Positions 52,966 to 64,000 of a DNA stretch of 64,000 nucleotides are shown piece by piece. Position 1 is the stretch's first letter. Each line of letters begins with the position of its first letter. The notes under the pieces are model-generated. The model was given only the letters and a program-made list of their open reading frames with translations. It did not search any database and was not told the DNA's origin. Made by a program: the position numbers and the translations under genes. Location: assembly GCA_029721435.1 (NCBI GenBank), contig CM056577.1:115628219-115692218 (forward strand), in the 5' to 3' direction. The DNA is from Gymnothorax reevesii (lineage: Eukaryota > Chordata > Actinopteri > Anguilliformes > Muraenidae).

Positions 52966-54856
52966 ATATTAATGACATACTTTACCCAATTGTACCGTCA
53001 ATGAAGTGATGAAAGACAATCTGCTCACAAGCATGCAATGCTATTCTATTACAGAAGTATTCATTCAGCAGACCGACATTGGAGTGAAGTGAAGTACATG
53101 AGGACAAAACAAACTCTCTCAGTGAAGGAGTGTTTAAAAGTGTTGAGAGGAGTGTTGTTACCATGGAGGTAAATAATTGAACTGGAGACAGTGAGGAAGT
53201 ACTAGCCCTATTTCAATGGGAGATGCTAGGCTAGCCACTTCAGCCAAGAAAGTATGGAATTAATCGATGCCATCTGTAAAAATGGCGTTCCATGGGAGCT
53301 TATTTCCGGCACCATTTCATAAGATTACCAATCTGATTACACAGCACAGATGGCCAAGAAAATGTGTTGTCTGTGTGGATTGGCGAATGAGTTCGAGGGG
53401 AAATAACGAGCAATGCTGTTGATCCGGGACGTGCACGCACTATACACTCATTGGCTGAACTGCTAGTCCGAGCAACAGCTGGACAACCAAACTCGTGCAC
53501 GAGGTGTCATCAAGCACTAAGTAGAAGTTCTTAATTTACAGGCCCTCTTGAAAACATCAAACAGTCGCGTCAGACAAAGAGCAAAATAATGAAGGTTTAC
53601 TGAATACGTTTGCTTTTGTTTTTCGCTTTATTTGGCAAGAAAAAAAATGCACTTTCCAATCGGTGTCTATGGAGCTGCCACGTCTTTGGCCACAAAGTTG
53701 CATCCTTGGGAAATGCGGATGAAGGAAGTTAGCATGCTAACTGGCTGAAGCAAAGGTACTTCCTCCTTCTCTGGTTCTATTATATATCTCTATGGTTGTT
53801 ACGGGGATCAAAGAATGACACCTCCCCCCTGTCCCAGTCCAGCTGCACTCTGACCCTCTGGGGTTTCCTCTGCACCGTGAGGGCAGTAGGAGGGGAGGCG
53901 CAGGCACAGTATTTCCTGTTCTGCATATATATACTCCACACCCCTTTGTCTGGGTTCAGATCCATAGTTTCTTTCCTGTTAATGGACTCTTTAATCACTC
54001 CCACCTCCCAGAAACTGTCATCCCTCACTTCCACATCCCAGCAGTGTCTCCCTGAGCTAAATCCCTCAGAGCCCAGCTGCCACAACTGCTGTTGAAATCT
54101 CGCTGGATTATCAGGAACCTGCTTTCTCTCATCAGTGGGTCTCACACTGGTCAGATCCTCAGACAGTGAGAGGCAGGGATGTGCTGTGTTTGGGTCCAGA
54201 GTCACAGGAGCTGAAGGGATAGAGACTTAGATGTTAGCACCGATCTGCACTGGGGAAACTATCAAACACAATGGCCACCTGACGATGTAACCTGGGATTC
54301 ACAAACACAACCATGATGAAGTTAGATACATCGATGAGGAAGCCTTCAGGACTAACTGCTGATGTTGCATGAGTCCCACTTTCATGTGATTCTTAAAAGG
54401 GAGAGCAAAACCTGCGGATGACTCTAAAGCTCCTGTCCTTCCCCTTCAATGAAATATCACATTTCAAGCAGGATTATAGACTCTTTCTACACTCCAGCCG
54501 GGGCTCTTACACAGACAGGACCAGTATGACTCTGACTGGTTTTATCAGCTTGTGTAAAGGATCCTGCAGGTTCCCCCAGTACAGTGACAGTGCGGAGCTC
54601 CCTGACCCCAGTACTCACTGTACTGAACCGTCCCCAGCATCTTCTCCCACACTCTGTACTTCAGATTACCCAGGTGCTTGGCCACATCAATCAGTGCTCC
54701 TTAGACCCTCTCTGGATCTGCCAGTGTACACTGGGCTCTGGAATAATACTCAGGAGTCACTTGCGCTCAGAGTTTGGCTTCGTGACCATAAAAGATTATC
54801 AGAAGGAACATCAGATCTTCATTCTATAAGAAAATGCCTCCATCCCCCCCAGTGCT

Positions 54857-55260
54857 CTGCTACGCAGTCCCACTTGCTGCCAAATATGAAGCAGCCCAAC
54901 ATCACTGAGGGACACACAGTTACGGGAGCGTGAGGTGGGGGTACTTATGACTGTGGAAAATATTCACCTCATGACTTCTGTGAAAATGCTTCATTCTTCC
55001 CTTTACAGTCATTAATTATGACAGTAACGGTAATTATTACAGATAGCATTTCAGACATATTCCACAGTACCTCACTGATTGAATGAAACTGTAAATAATA
55101 TGTGATATTCTGCCTGATGAGAGAGACTGGAGTTTGCTTAACGTGTTTGTGTGCCTTGAAAAAAGGAGGGAAAATTATAATCACGGCCGTTAATCCTCAA
55201 TCAATTAACTGAGTGTCAAAAATAACATTAATATCTGACTTAATGTTACAGAGCATGCAT
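54857..55260 (+). repeat. Segment paralogous to 61165-61860 (copy 1)
   Basis: Shares ordered blocks with 61165-61860: GCTGCCAAATATGAAGCAGC against GCTGCCAGATATGAAGTGGC, CAACATCACTGAGGGACACA in both, and a later AACATTAATATC/GGTTAATATCC region. The second copy is longer because the dispersed repeat at 61505-61672 is inserted. Confidence 0.65.
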
Positions 55261-55263
55261 TGT

Positions 55264-56010
55264 CACTGTGCAAAATTGTTAGACTCCTTAGATTTTTTTT
55301 CACAAGACATCAAGTTGTCATACATTCAGGCTACTTCTTGCGTAGCCCATAGACTGTATAAAAAGATTGGCACAGTAGCCGGGTCCTTCTACATGTCACT
55401 GGTAGTAGGAAAAATGGATTCAATTAAATTCCAGAAAATTCTGGAAGCCAACATTACACCATCTGTGAAAAAGCTGAAGATGAAAAGAGGACGGCTTCCA
55501 CAACAGGATAATGATCCTAAACACACCTCAAAATCCACTACTGACTGCCTCAAGAGGTGCGAGTTGAAGGTTTCACCATAACCCTCAAGGTCTCCCACCT
55601 CAACATCTTTGAAAATCTGTGGATGGACCTCAAAAGAGCAGTGCGTGCAACGCAGCCAAACAATCTCACAGAACTAGAAGTTGGCAAAGAATAATGGGCA
55701 AAATCCCCAAAACCAGAATTTCAAGACTCTTTGCTGGCACAAAAAAGTGTTAACAAGTTGTGATACTTGCCAAGGTAGTGTTTCAAAGAACTTGCCATGC
55801 AGGGTGCCCAAACTTTTGCTTCGGACCCTTTTCCTTTTGTGTCATTTTGACACTGTAAAAGGATGGAAATTACTAAGTAATTTTACGTAGAATATAAAGG
55901 AAATGGCTCGTCTTTATGCCTTTAGGAGAGCAGTCATCTTTTTCTCGCTTCGCTATTCACAGTAACACAAATTTTGACCTGGGGCCCCCAAACTTTTGCA
56001 TAAAACTGTA
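55264..56010 (+). mobile_element. Internally deleted Tc1 element with transposase fragment
   Basis: Right end CAAACTTTTGCATAAAACTG next to TA. Transposase fragment KMDSIKFQKILEANITPSVK then QQDNDPKHTSKST with the second catalytic Asp kept, stopping soon after. Same family as 59571-61156, opposite orientation. Confidence 0.7.
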
Positions 56011-56409
56011 AATTTCTGTCACTATCACACCTTAATCATGAAATGCTACATATTGGACTTCTTCATTTGGATAATAAATTGCTTGATTATTATTCAGGCA
56101 ACATGCATAGGAACAAGCTGAAGGTAACCCTGTGATTGAATGTGAAGCCCCCGTCAACTCTGATGGCAGATCTCTGCTTTTATAATAATAATAATAATGC
56201 ATCAGTTTTATATAGCGCTTTTCTGGGCACTGGACGCTTCACAATGGATACATTTTTCACTCACACATTCATGCTCTGATGGTAGTAAACTACGTTTTTG
56301 TAGCCCTGGGGCAGACTGACGGAAGCGTGGCTGCCAGTATACGCCTACGGCCCCTCCGACCATCACCAAACATTCACACACAGCCATAGAGGAGTGTTCC
56401 TATATTGCA

Positions 56410-56575
56410 TGTTTTGGATGTGTGGGGGAAACTGGAGTACCCGGAGAAAACCCACGCGAACGTGGGGAGAACATGCAAACTCCACACAGAAAGGCCCCCG
56501 GCCAGATTCAAACCCACAACCTTCTTGCTGTGAGGCAGTAGTGCTAACCACTGTGCCACCGTGCCATCCAACGAT
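56410..56575. repeat. Dispersed repeat, copy 2 of 3
   Basis: GGATGTGTGGGGGAAACTGG, then GGGGAGAACATGCAAACTCC, then GTGAGGCAGTAGTGCTAACC. Best preserved of the three copies in the window. The region just upstream (56192-56410) contains a frequent companion sequence (TATATAGCGCTTTTCTGGGC). Confidence 0.75.
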
Positions 56576-57582
56576 ATATAGGGACAATAAAAGCTCCAGG
56601 CACGAATGAGGACAGCCAGCACAGAGACACTCGCTACAGCGCTAATAAAAACAGTTTCCACGAAGACACGTATCAGTGCACTGCCTCTGTGAGAAGACAT
56701 GCCAGGCAAACAGACCGAACTGGACCCAACCACATGACTAATATTCATTGTCAAATTGAATTTACTGTGGTCTGAAAATCAAAAATGATCCCAGTTCAAC
56801 GCGCTTTATCGGTTTGTGGTAACTCATTAACTCAAAACTGCTCGCTAAAGCCACAATTCAGACACATACATATTAATCATTGACTTTGGTCCTTACTCCG
56901 CCATGCTAAGCACTGCTCCCGAACACAGCTTCAAAAATGTCAATGACTGCAGTCAAATCTGAAAGCGGCCCCTTGTGTAGATCAAGATCATGTACAGCAT
57001 GGATGTGCAGCACCAATTTGAAATTGAATTGAATTTACAATATAATACAAGCTGCAGAACTGTTAATTAAAAAAAAAAAAAAAGAAAATTACATATGTAA
57101 AATATCTATAAAAAATACTGCTCACAAGTCATTAAAAATAAAAAAAATAAAGTATAAGTAATGCTGTCAAAGAGTTACCTTGTGATCTTCTGCAGCCTCC
57201 TGAACTGGCAGCATTTTGTGGTTTTCATGCTTTCTTGATGTTTGACAGACGACACAGACGGGTATTTGATCAACCAAACAAAGAGTCTGAATTTGTCTCC
57301 ATGCAGAGTATAGAGCACTGCAGATCCTGCTTTAGCTATCTGACTTCTGCCCTTTTAGAAGGCCGCAGAGGTATTCCTCAGAGACAGGTTAGGACGAATA
57401 TATTCATTAGAGGATCTTCTCTTGCAAACTGGACAATCTGAAGACCCCTTATATTTCCAGTACAGCTGAAGACAAGCCCTACATAAGCTGTGACTGCAAC
57501 TCGGGATGACAGGGTCACTGAAGATTTCAGAGCACACAGGACAGGAGAGCTCCTCTTCCAGGAAAGAGGATCTGGATACCAT

Positions 57583-59012
57583 TCTGTCTCTGTCGGTTCT
57601 GAACTTCTAGTTTAATTTCATTTTTAAGTGTGGTTGTTTCACAAACCTCAGGTAAGACGTGCCATCTTTTGATTAGATGCAAATCTCTGTGCCGCTCAGT
57701 CTGTTTTTACCCTGCAAAAGTCTTTAAAAGTTCCATGATTTATGAAAAATAAAGTGATTGTCGTGCCTCCAGTGTAAGAGTCCATCGGAGAGAAACTGTA
57801 CTTCGCACTTCTTCTCAGCCACACCCGTTATGAGAGACGCTTTTCCAGCAGGGGGCAGCATTGCACTACTGTGGACTTCCTTTAGGCACGTTTCACGTGA
57901 CAGAAATTGAACTAATTAAGTGTCGCACCAGCCATTAAAATTTACCAGTGCTGCTAAATACTTGTATTTTGTATCACAGACAACACCACACTTTGTTGCA
58001 CAGTATTTACTGGACACCTGAATCATTGAACACCAAAAGGAATTTTGTCCCACGTTAAAGCCTCCATTTCAGCTGACCAAGACCAACATTAGGTTGAATA
58101 TATTCTGTGCAATAAGGTTGCTGGATTGTAACTCTCAATGTCTAACTAACTTTACCAAGCAGTTTGTGTCTTTTCGTGGAGTTAAGCTCTTTTTCTGTGT
58201 TTTTCAGGAATTTAATGATAGAGAGGAAGATGATTTCTCTCCAGAGTCTTACTAGTAGGAACAATCTCCAAAGCCTTAATATCGGTCTCCAGGATTGAGG
58301 ACGCATTCCCGCTAAACCCTTCGGTTCTACAGTCAAGCAGCCCTGGTCTGATGAGGGAGATTTGCCACCTGGCTTCTGCCCAGGATAGCCATTGGTCCGA
58401 ACCTGAAAACACCCCAATCCTATCCAGTAACCAACTTCGCTAGCATGACCAGATACTCACAGACCTAATGTGGGACAAGTGGTATGTTTGTGTGGGAAAA
58501 TGTGGGACATGTTCCCAAGGCTAAAAGGTAGTCCGAAAATTCAGATAAATGAAAGTTGAGATTCTGTCTCTTGGTTTGTTACATCTCCCAGTTTCGCCCT
58601 CTGTCTGATTCAGTATCACACAATATGGCAGTATTAGGACTGAAACATGTTTAATATGACCACATTGAGCTGCGTATATGAGCCATTTAGCACAGAAACA
58701 ACTTAAAAACTTTTTTATCGGTTGGCTTTTCGTATCCATGAGTTGAATACAGTTGGACCATATGGAACCATTTTTTTAACGATAGATGTCAATGTGTACG
58801 ATAACATGAATATCATTTTGTAAGGCCAATCTAATAATATCTTGAACATCTCAGCTTTGCTTGGAATTTACTTTTACTGTTGATAGTTTGCGAGAATGTG
58901 TTTATTCACAGGCCAATAATCAATGTGTAGTGAAACGCCATGTCTTGATATTATGATAACGAATTTATTCATAGCTGTGTTATTTATTGTTCTTAACTAT
59001 GCACTGGTTATA
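57583..59012. other. Gene-free interval
   Basis: Nothing recognised beyond the probable upstream DNA of the TRIM pseudogene. No frame here resembles a known protein. Confidence 0.45.
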
Positions 59013-59564
59013 CACTACAGGCCAGACGTTAGAAAGCAAGGCCAGTGCAGGTCAAAAAATTTGGAAGCAACTTCAAGTTTCTGTTCACATGCCTTTCTTA
59101 AAGAACAATTTGAAATCTATGGATTTTGGGATCTATTTCCTGCATGATTAGACTTTTCTTTCATTGATATGCACCATTTTCCTCTCTTTACCTTTAGGTA
59201 CTGTATACATTAATGTTACTGGACCATAGCTGAATAATTGTTAACAAAAGAAAGGAGGGGCTTAGTTTTTGTCTAGAGAAGATTTGCAAGAGTCGCAACT
59301 TCAGTGAAAAAGTAAAAAACTAATCACAGTTTGCATTATTCACTTTATGTCATGATTTACAGCCCACCGGATGCCAACGGCAATCCGACAGGCACCAGGA
59401 CCATGGGCCTAGTAATATGAGCCTGATAATTTGAGTAAAAATGTATTCTGTTCTGTGACTCTTTATATAATAATCATGTTGATTTTGTTGCAAAGTCTGC
59501 CAATGAAACTGTGATATTTTTTGATACAAATTTGATCTTGCTTCCAAACTTTTGGCCTGTAGTG
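59013..59564. mobile_element. Tc1-type MITE with TA flanks
   Basis: Left CACTACAGGCCAGACGTTAG and right (reverse complement) CACTACAGGCCAAAAGTTTG are inverted ends, each flanked by TA (59011-59012 and 59565-59566). 552 bp, no transposase. Confidence 0.85.
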
Positions 59565-59570
59565 TAGATA

Positions 59571-61156
59571 CAGTTGTATGCAAACGTTTGGGGACCCCAG
59601 ATCAAAATTTCTGTTATTGTGAATAGCGAAGCGAGTAAAAGATGACTGCTCCCCTAAAGGCATAAAGACGACCCATTTCCTTTATATTTTAACTAAGATT
59701 ACTTTGTAATTTCAATCCTTTTACAGTTTCAAAATAACACAAAAGGAAAATGTTCTGAAGCAAAAGTTTAAGCGCCCTGCATGGTAAGTTCTTAGAAATA
59801 CTCCCTTTGGCAAGTATCACAACTTGTTAACACTTTTTGTACCAGCTAAGAGTTTTTAAATTCTGGTTTTGGGGATTTTGCCCATTATTGTTTGCCAACT
59901 TCTAGTTCTGTGAGATTGTTTGGCTGACTTGCACGCACTGCTCTTTTGAGGTCCATCCACAGATTTTCAATGATGTTGAGGTGGGAGACCTTGAGGGTTA
60001 TGGTGAAACCTTCAACTCGCACCTCTTGAGGCAGTCAGTAGTGGATTTTGAGGTGTGTTTAGGATCATTATCCTGTTGTGGAAGCCGTCCTCTTTTCATC
60101 TTCAGCTTTTTCACAGATGGTGTAATGTTGTCTTCCAGAATTTTCTGGAATTTAATTAAATCCATTTTTCCTTCTACCAGTGACATGTTCTCCATGTCAA
60201 ATGGCTGCAACACGAGCCCAAATCAAGATTGATCCTTCCACGTGCTCAACAGTTGCAGAGGTGATCTTTTCATGAAATTATGCATCCTTTTTTCTCCAAA
60301 CATACCTCTGCTCATTGCAGCCAATGCGTTTTATTTTAACTTCATCAGTTTACAGGACCTGTTTTATAAATTGGTTGGCCTTGTTCATATGTTCCTCAGA
60401 AACATTCTGATGCTGAATTTTATGGTGAGGATGCAGGAAATGTTTCCTTCTCTATTTGAGCAGGTGTCGCTAAACTGTAGGGCTGTGCACCATGACTCCA
60501 TGCTGTGCTAATACTTGCTGAAGGTCTTTCGTTGTGAAACAGGTGTTTTGATTTACCTTTCTAGCAATCCGATGAGCAGTTTTCTTAGGAAGTTTTCTTG
60601 GACCTCCAGACCTCAACATGACCTCCACCATTTCTGTTGACTGCCATTTCTTAATTATCTTATGAACTGCGGAAATTGCTCCTTAAAATGCAATGCCATC
60701 TTCTTACAGCCTTCTCCTGCTTTGTGGGCATCAATTATTTTCATTTTCAAAGAGCTTGACAGCTGCTAAGAGGACCCTATGGCTTTTGATTGTTGGGCCA
60801 AGGGAATAGAGGAGTCTGGGTATTTATGTACTATGAAATTTGCATCACCTGGCCTTTCCTAACGATGATTGTGAACAAGCCATAGCCCTGCTTAATACAG
60901 TCTGAGAGCACAGTCAAAGTTACAAGAGCTCAAATCTTTTGGGGTGCCCAAACTTTTGCACAGTGCTAATTTCCTTTATTTCACACTAGAATTGTACAAA
61001 ACAAAACAAATACGCTAATATTGCTTATGGTGTCAAAAAAAAAGGTGTTTTATCTTTAAATTTATGCCATTCAGAGATCAGTTCATCTTCTACTTCCTTA
61101 CTATTCTCAGTAACAGAGATTTTGATCAGGGGCGCCCAAACCCTTGCATACAACTG
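59571..61156 (-). mobile_element. Full-length Tc1 element
   Basis: 1586 bp with ends CAGTTGTATGCAAACGTTTG and (reverse complement) CAGTTGTATGCAAGGGTTTG, flanked by TA (59569-59570 and 61157-61158). It begins four bases after the TA of the preceding MITE. Confidence 0.92.
59890..60800 (-). pseudogene. Tc1 transposase, broken
   Basis: On the - strand: FQKILEDNITPSVKKLKMKR then GRLPQQDNDPKHTSKSTTDC (second catalytic Asp present) and a stop after CELKVSP. Upstream blocks with the Tc1 N-terminal linker lie in other frames. Frameshifts and stops throughout. Confidence 0.75.
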
Positions 61157-61164
61157 TACGCATT

Positions 61165-61860
61165 ACTATCCCACTGGCTGCCAGATATGAAGTGGCTCAA
61201 CATCACTGAGGGACACACTCTTAACAGTGAGCAGTGGGGATGTTTATGATAGTGGGAATGCTCAATTCCACCATATGCAGCGATGCCCTAAAGCTACGGT
61301 AATTATCATGCGGAAAGTGAGGCTTTTCAAACACATTCCGCAGTACGGTCCTTACAGACGATCACAGTCTAAATAATTTCTTTTGCTTGATTCTTTATTG
61401 TAAAACGACAATTTCAGCAATTTTCCAGATATCTAATATGACCTGCTGTAGGAATCGAAGTATGTACGATTCACTCATACTAATGGGCGATTTAATGTCT
61501 CCAATTAGCTTAACATGCATGTCTGTGGACTGTGGGAGGAAACTAAAGCACCTAGAGGAGACCCACGAGAATATGGGGAGAATATGCAAACTCTGCACAA
61601 AAAGGCCACAGGCCAAATTCATACATACAACCTTCTGGCAGTGAGACGGCAATGCTACCCACAGTGCCTCCCCAATTGCTAATGTAACTGGATTGGATGG
61701 AATTTGCTTACCTGGTTGGTGTGTCCTTATAGCCCTGAAATTAGGAGAGCGGATTACAATCACTGCAGTGAATACTCAGCCCAGCTATGTAAGACATACT
61801 TGAAACTGAGAAATAAGGTTAATATCCTACTGTGTTACTGAACATGCTTTCTACATGACG
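61165..61860 (+). repeat. Segment paralogous to 54857-55260 (copy 2)
   Basis: See 54857-55260. This copy lies directly right of a Tc1 element, while the first lies directly left of a copy of the same Tc1 family. Confidence 0.6.
61505..61672. repeat. Dispersed repeat, copy 3 of 3
   Basis: CTGTGGACTGTGGGAGGAAA, GGGGAGAATATGCAAACTCT and GTGAGACGGCAATGCTACCC in order. Confidence 0.7.
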
Positions 61861-61980
61861 CATGACAGCACAAAATACTGTAAATGGGAAGCTATAATAC
61901 AGTTATAAAGCATGTGAACAGCGTGTGAACATACAACCCCAATTCTGAAAAAGTTGATACATCATGTAAGATGCAACTAA

Positions 61981-62600
61981 AAATACTGGGCACTGGCGGC
62001 CCCAGAAACTCCTGTTGTTACGATAAACAGAAGTTTTTGTTGATGGACGCCCACATGGATGGACGCACGCACGGATGGAGCCCGATACCATAGCTCCCGG
62101 GCCACTCGGGTGGCGGGAGCTAATTAGGAGCCTGTAACTGATAATGTTGATAAGATAAAGGTAACTGTCAAAGTTTTTGGTGATATTTTTAAGCCAGTGA
62201 CCTTGGAAAAATAGGCCGAGGTCACCTTTAGGCGCATCATTTGTACGACTTCATGAGATGCATGTCCAGTAAAAATTAGGAGCCTGTAACTGAAAAAGTT
62301 GATGAGATAAAGCAAATAGTCAAAGTTTTTGGTGATATGTTTGGGCCAGTGACCTTTAAAAATAGGCCAAGGTCACCTTAAGGTACGTCATTTGTAGGCC
62401 TTTATGAGATGCATGTCCAGTAAAAATTTGGAGGCTGCAACTGAAAAAGTTGATGAGATAAAGCAAATAGTCAAAGTTTTTGGTGATATTTTTAGACCAG
62501 TGACCTTGAAAAAATAGGCTAAGGTCACCTTTAGGCACATCATTTGTAGGCCATTATGAGATGCATGTCCAGTAAAAATTAAGGGCCTGTAACTGAAATG
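61981..62600. repeat. Satellite of ~151-bp units with hairpin and GGAC-rich tract
   Basis: Three and a part units marked by CCTGTAACTG/GCTGCAACTG near 62130, 62282, 62433 and 62584. Each unit contains a TGACCTT...AAGGTCA pair. The left flank has GGATGGACGCACGCACGGAT and a hairpin, TAGCTCCCG (62091-62099) with CGGGAGCTA (62114-62122). Confidence 0.85.
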
Positions 62601-62754
62601 TTTTAACACATAATTTTAATTGATTATTGTACAGACTACAATGTAAAGACTGCAACAGAGTCAAAAAACATTGACACAATCGACTGATTACCACAACGTA
62701 ACATAATTTACAGTCCATAATATCATCAAAAGATTCAGAGAATCCGGAGAAATC

Positions 62755-63290
62755 TCTACACGTAAACCGGCATTGAATGCCTGTGACTGTCAGCCCCTCA
62801 GGCGGCATTGCATTAAAAACAGACATCATTCTGTAAAGGATATTAACAAGTGTGATCAGGAACACTTCGGCAAACCATTGTCAGTTAACACAGTTCGTCG
62901 CTACGTCTACAAGAGCAAGTTAAAACTCTACCATGCAAAGCGAAAGTCATATATCAACAACACCAGAAACGCCGCTGGTTTCTCTGGGCCCAAGCTCATC
63001 TGAGATGGATTGATGCAATGTGGAAAAGTGTGCTGTGGTCTGACGATGGATGTCGTGTTGTCCGGGCTAAAGAGGAAATGGACCATCCAGGGTGTTATCA
63101 GCGCTAACCTCATAAGCCAGCATCTATGATGGAATGGAGATGTGTTAGTGCCCATGGCGTGGGAAACTTGCACATCCGTGAAGGCATCATTAATGCTGAA
63201 AGGCTCATACAGGTTTTGGAGCAGCATATGCTGCCATCCAAGCAATGTCTTTTTCAGGGACGTCCCAACTGATTTCAGCTTTTTTGGAAC
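62755..63290 (+). pseudogene. Tc1-like transposase relic
   Basis: HCIKNRHHSVKDINKCDQEH then FGKPLSVNTVRRYVYKSKLK (helix-turn-helix region), a frameshift, then LWSDDG (first catalytic region), NAERLIQVLEQHMLPSKQ, and loss of the rest after FQGRPN. The second and third catalytic regions are missing. Confidence 0.75.
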
Positions 63291-63599
63291 GTGTTGTACG
63301 CATCAAATTCAAGAGTGAATATTTCCAAAAAATCAATAAAGTTTATCAGTTTGAACATTAAATATCTTGTCGTGTACTCAATTGAACATAGGTCGAAAAG
63401 GATTTGCAGATCATTGTATTATGTTTTTATGCACCTTTTCCTCAACGTCCCCAACTTCATTAGAATTGGTGTTTGGAATTACTTTCACTTTAACTAACAG
63501 CAGAGACAGCAACTACGGGGGAAAAAAAACTTCCGTTATCAACTCGAAAAATCTCTGTGCTTCTCCCTGCCTGCTTTAGTTCCCCACCATAGATAACAT

Positions 63600-63830
63600 T
63601 CTGGCAAAGAAGTGAAGGCAATACTCAAGAATGACATTATGAAGAAATGGCAAGATAGGTGCGACAGTGACATTAGTGGAAGGAAATATTACAGTCTGCG
63701 GAAAAGCATATTTGGTGTGTGTAGAGAGAACAGCAGGGAGGAGACAGTTCCTGTTATAGGAATTTTGGTTTTATATTCCTGGTATTACCTTCACAAAAAG
63801 AAACTCAGATGACTCAAGGGAAAAATCAGA
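63600..63830 (+). pseudogene. Possible C-terminal fragment of a LINE ORF2
   Basis: The frame from 63612 reads IMKKWQDRCDSDISGRKYYS, then SREETVPVIGILVL. This resembles the stretch after the RNase H/RT domain in some fish non-LTR elements (KWQxxWDxxxxGRxLYxI, then RREExxIxRLRLGH), with a frameshifted end. Weak but ordered similarity. Confidence 0.35.
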
Positions 63831-64000
63831 CGGAGGCAGAGAAGTTAATATCCAAGCCAAAGTCAGTTTACTTTTTTCTGCAGAAAACGGATCCCCGCAT
63901 ACAAGTCAAGTCCGCAAAATCAAGAATGAGGACAGTTTCTGATTCTGTGGCTTTATGTAGGAAAACATTGTGACGTTCCTCTCCCCTCGCGCTGATTTAC

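Larger units (their letters stand above)
50096..53779. other. Gene-free interval with repeat fragments
   Basis: No gene recognised. Contains a TTAAAGG-type element end (52184-52300) and a relic of the Tc1-like family of 47873-49470 (52690-52965). Confidence 0.45.
53780..57582 (-). pseudogene. TRIM family pseudogene (RING, B-box, PRY-SPRY)
   Basis: Three exon remnants in gene order. Exon A (57582-57179): a complete C3HC4 RING (C14, C17, C29, H31, C34, C37, C50, C53) that then hits TAA at 57355-57357. The B-box follows in the same frame up to DKFRLF, is frameshifted near 57275-57280 and continues as [15 protein letters not shown] to a donor GTAAC; its first Cys is Tyr. Exon B (54737-54619): AQCTLADPERV, stop TAA (54701-54703), then [18 protein letters not shown]. 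Exon C (54210-53780): PRY-SPRY from TLDPNTAHPCLSLSED through GRHCWDVEV to SFFDPRNN, ending about two thirds through the domain. Coiled-coil exons were not found. Family role: RING E3 ubiquitin ligases, many in fish immunity. Two premature stops, a frameshift and a truncated SPRY make this a pseudogene. Confidence 0.85.
61934..63478 (+). mobile_element. Tc1-like element carrying a satellite insertion
   Basis: Left end CAACCCCAATTCTGAAAAAG. The right end (CCCCAACTTCATTAGAATTG) is its degenerate inverted match. Transposase relic on the + strand between. About 620 bases of unrelated satellite (61981-62600) interrupt it near the left end. Confidence 0.7.

Overview
The window is vertebrate nuclear DNA, most likely from a ray-finned (probably teleost) fish. 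Evidence: large introns with GT-AG splice sites, AT-rich intergenic DNA, long CA/GT and GA microsatellites, many fish-type Tc1/mariner, hAT and Harbinger relics, and a TRIM pseudogene of the kind expanded in fish. I cannot name the species. Three protein-coding genes are well supported.

Layout. 1-4.8 kb: a single-exon class A GPCR most like free fatty acid receptor 1 (FFAR1/GPR40), + strand. 4.8-19.6 kb: gene-free DNA with an LTR-like fragment, a Harbinger transposase relic and two copies of a short Tc1-type element. The second copy is split by another Tc1, and the first serves as its natural empty site. 19.9-20.9 kb: a second single-exon receptor, FFAR2/GPR43-like, + strand. 21-27.3 kb: gene-free, ending in a 1.5-kb degenerate minisatellite with higher-order structure. 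27.6-46.8 kb: a complete USF2 gene on the - strand. Ten coding exons join in frame to 309 codons plus stop, and the product carries the USF-specific region, bHLH and leucine zipper. Its introns hold a minisatellite with splice-donor-like motifs, a composite hAT element, a ~147-bp satellite carrying nuclear-receptor-type AGGTCA repeats, CA/GT tracts and small MITEs. 47-63.8 kb: no intact gene. This part holds Tc1 relics, foldback elements, a TRIM (RING/B-box/PRY-SPRY) pseudogene and a LINE fragment.

Biology. FFAR1 and FFAR2 are G-protein-coupled sensors of medium/long-chain and short-chain fatty acids. USF2 is an E-box (CACGTG) transcription factor linked to metabolic gene control. In mammals USF2 lies near the FFAR1-FFAR3-FFAR2 cluster (human 19q13.1), so the grouping here looks like conserved synteny with altered orientation. 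The most unusual material is in the repeats: intron satellites with DR1-type sites, several elements sharing a GAC-rich-tail-plus-hairpin architecture, and an exon-like ORF antisense inside a USF2 intron that I could not identify. I found no clearly new multi-gene system.
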